The translations under genes were made by a program, and so were the position numbers. This document shows positions 24,749 through 25,104 of a stretch of 25,104 nucleotides of DNA, one piece after another. The stretch is from Veillonella sp. (GTDB lineage: Bacteria; Bacillota_C; Negativicutes; Veillonellales; Veillonellaceae): the NCBI GenBank assembly GCA_018367495.1, contig JAGZGB010000022.1:1-25104 (forward strand), read 5' to 3'. The first letter of the stretch is position 1; every line of letters starts with the position of its first letter. The notes beneath the pieces were generated by a model that was not told the origin of the DNA, ran no database searches, and saw nothing but the letters and a program-made list of their open reading frames with translations.

Positions 24749-24783
24749 GGTGAATCCTTTCATCTATTAGAGAATATACACAT

Positions 24784-24792
24784 ATTGTAGCA
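24784..24792 (-). promoter_or_regulatory. Extended -10 promoter of the DUF2939-like gene
   Basis: On the minus strand TGC TACAAT forms an extended -10 element 36 bp upstream of the start codon, without a clear -35 box. Confidence 0.5.
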
Positions 24793-24971
24793 TATTTAGT
24801 AAAGATGAGCATAATAATCTGGACTATTATGGAATATGACGAATTATTGTGATATAAGATGGATATGTGTAATTCTAATAATATTTTCACTTATAAAAGC
24901 TATAAAATGGAGATTATCAAATATAATCAATCATTTTAATAGAATTTTCATAAAATTTTTTCAAAAAATAG

Positions 24972-25000
24972 TTGCATTGGTCTAGAATCCATGGTATTAT
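24972..25000 (+). promoter_or_regulatory. Promoter of tRNA-Asp
   Basis: -35 TTGCAT (24972-24977) and -10 TATTAT (24995-25000) are separated by 17 bp. The start would be near 25007. The leader then contains the small hairpin TCAAC-GAGA-GTTGA (25011-25024) just before the mature 5' end. Confidence 0.8.
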
Positions 25001-25029
25001 GTACAAGTAGTCAACGAGAGTTGATACGC

Positions 25030-25104
25030 GGCCCCGTGGTGTAGCGGTTAACATGTCGCCCTGTCACGGCGAAGATCGTCAGTTCAAATCTGATCGGGGT
25101 CGCC
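25030..25104 (+). tRNA. tRNA-Asp (anticodon GTC), 3' end cut by the window
   Basis: The acceptor stem is GGCCCCG with CGGGGTC (one G-U), the anticodon stem TCGCC/GGCGA encloses CTGTCAC (anticodon GTC, aspartate), and the T arm contains GTTCAAATC. Discriminator G (25102) is followed by CC at the window end, so CCA is probably encoded. Confidence 0.96.

Noticed and set aside
8517..24844. Near-identical 14-mers GGAATATAACGAAT (8517) and GGAATATGACGAAT (24831)
   Set aside because: In 25 kb of AT-rich DNA many 14-mer pairs with one mismatch are expected by chance, and the two contexts are otherwise unrelated.

Overview
The window looks like ordinary chromosome from an AT-rich, obligately anaerobic member of the Firmicutes. 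My best guess is a Negativicutes bacterium close to Veillonella. That rests on the protein sequences as I recognise them, strong AGGAGG-type ribosome binding sites, AT-rich intergenic DNA, a single-chain PurL, an A-type flavoprotein and a menaquinone pathway. It is an inference, not a database result. There are no mobile elements, CRISPR arrays or rRNA genes. A tRNA gene sits at each edge.

Left part (1-5370, all on the minus strand): tRNA-Ser(GGA), an FprA-type diiron flavoprotein and the large FGAM synthase PurL, each with its own terminator or promoter. A LysR-type regulator gene diverges from purL at 5638. The purL/lysR intergenic region holds two clear dyads.

Middle (6700-8380): xpt (purine salvage) followed by two adjacent, mutually related small genes of unknown function. 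The unit ends in a 15-bp-stem terminator.

Purine operon (8569-16094): purE-C-F-M-N-H-D, tightly packed with two short overlaps. With the separate purL this covers the steps from PRPP to IMP, except for purB and purK, which are not in the window. Between the promoter and purE lies a 30-codon open frame with its own ribosome binding site. Its last codons form a Rho-independent terminator and its stop codon overlaps the purE ribosome binding site.

Menaquinone operon (16124-24073): menF-D-H-B, a terminator, then menE-C and a hotdog thioesterase (probable MenI). Together these convert chorismate to 1,4-dihydroxy-2-naphthoate; menA and menG/ubiE are not here. The menF leader can fold either into a strong 17-bp terminator or into a competing nested stem structure, so it looks like an attenuator or an unnamed riboswitch-like element.

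Right edge: a minus-strand, membrane-anchored DUF2939-like protein converges on the men unit, followed by tRNA-Asp(GTC) with its promoter. The candidate regulatory RNAs (purE and menF leaders) and a recurring GTAA...TTAC dyad at the purL, xpt and purE promoters are the most interesting parts. The enzymes themselves are conventional.
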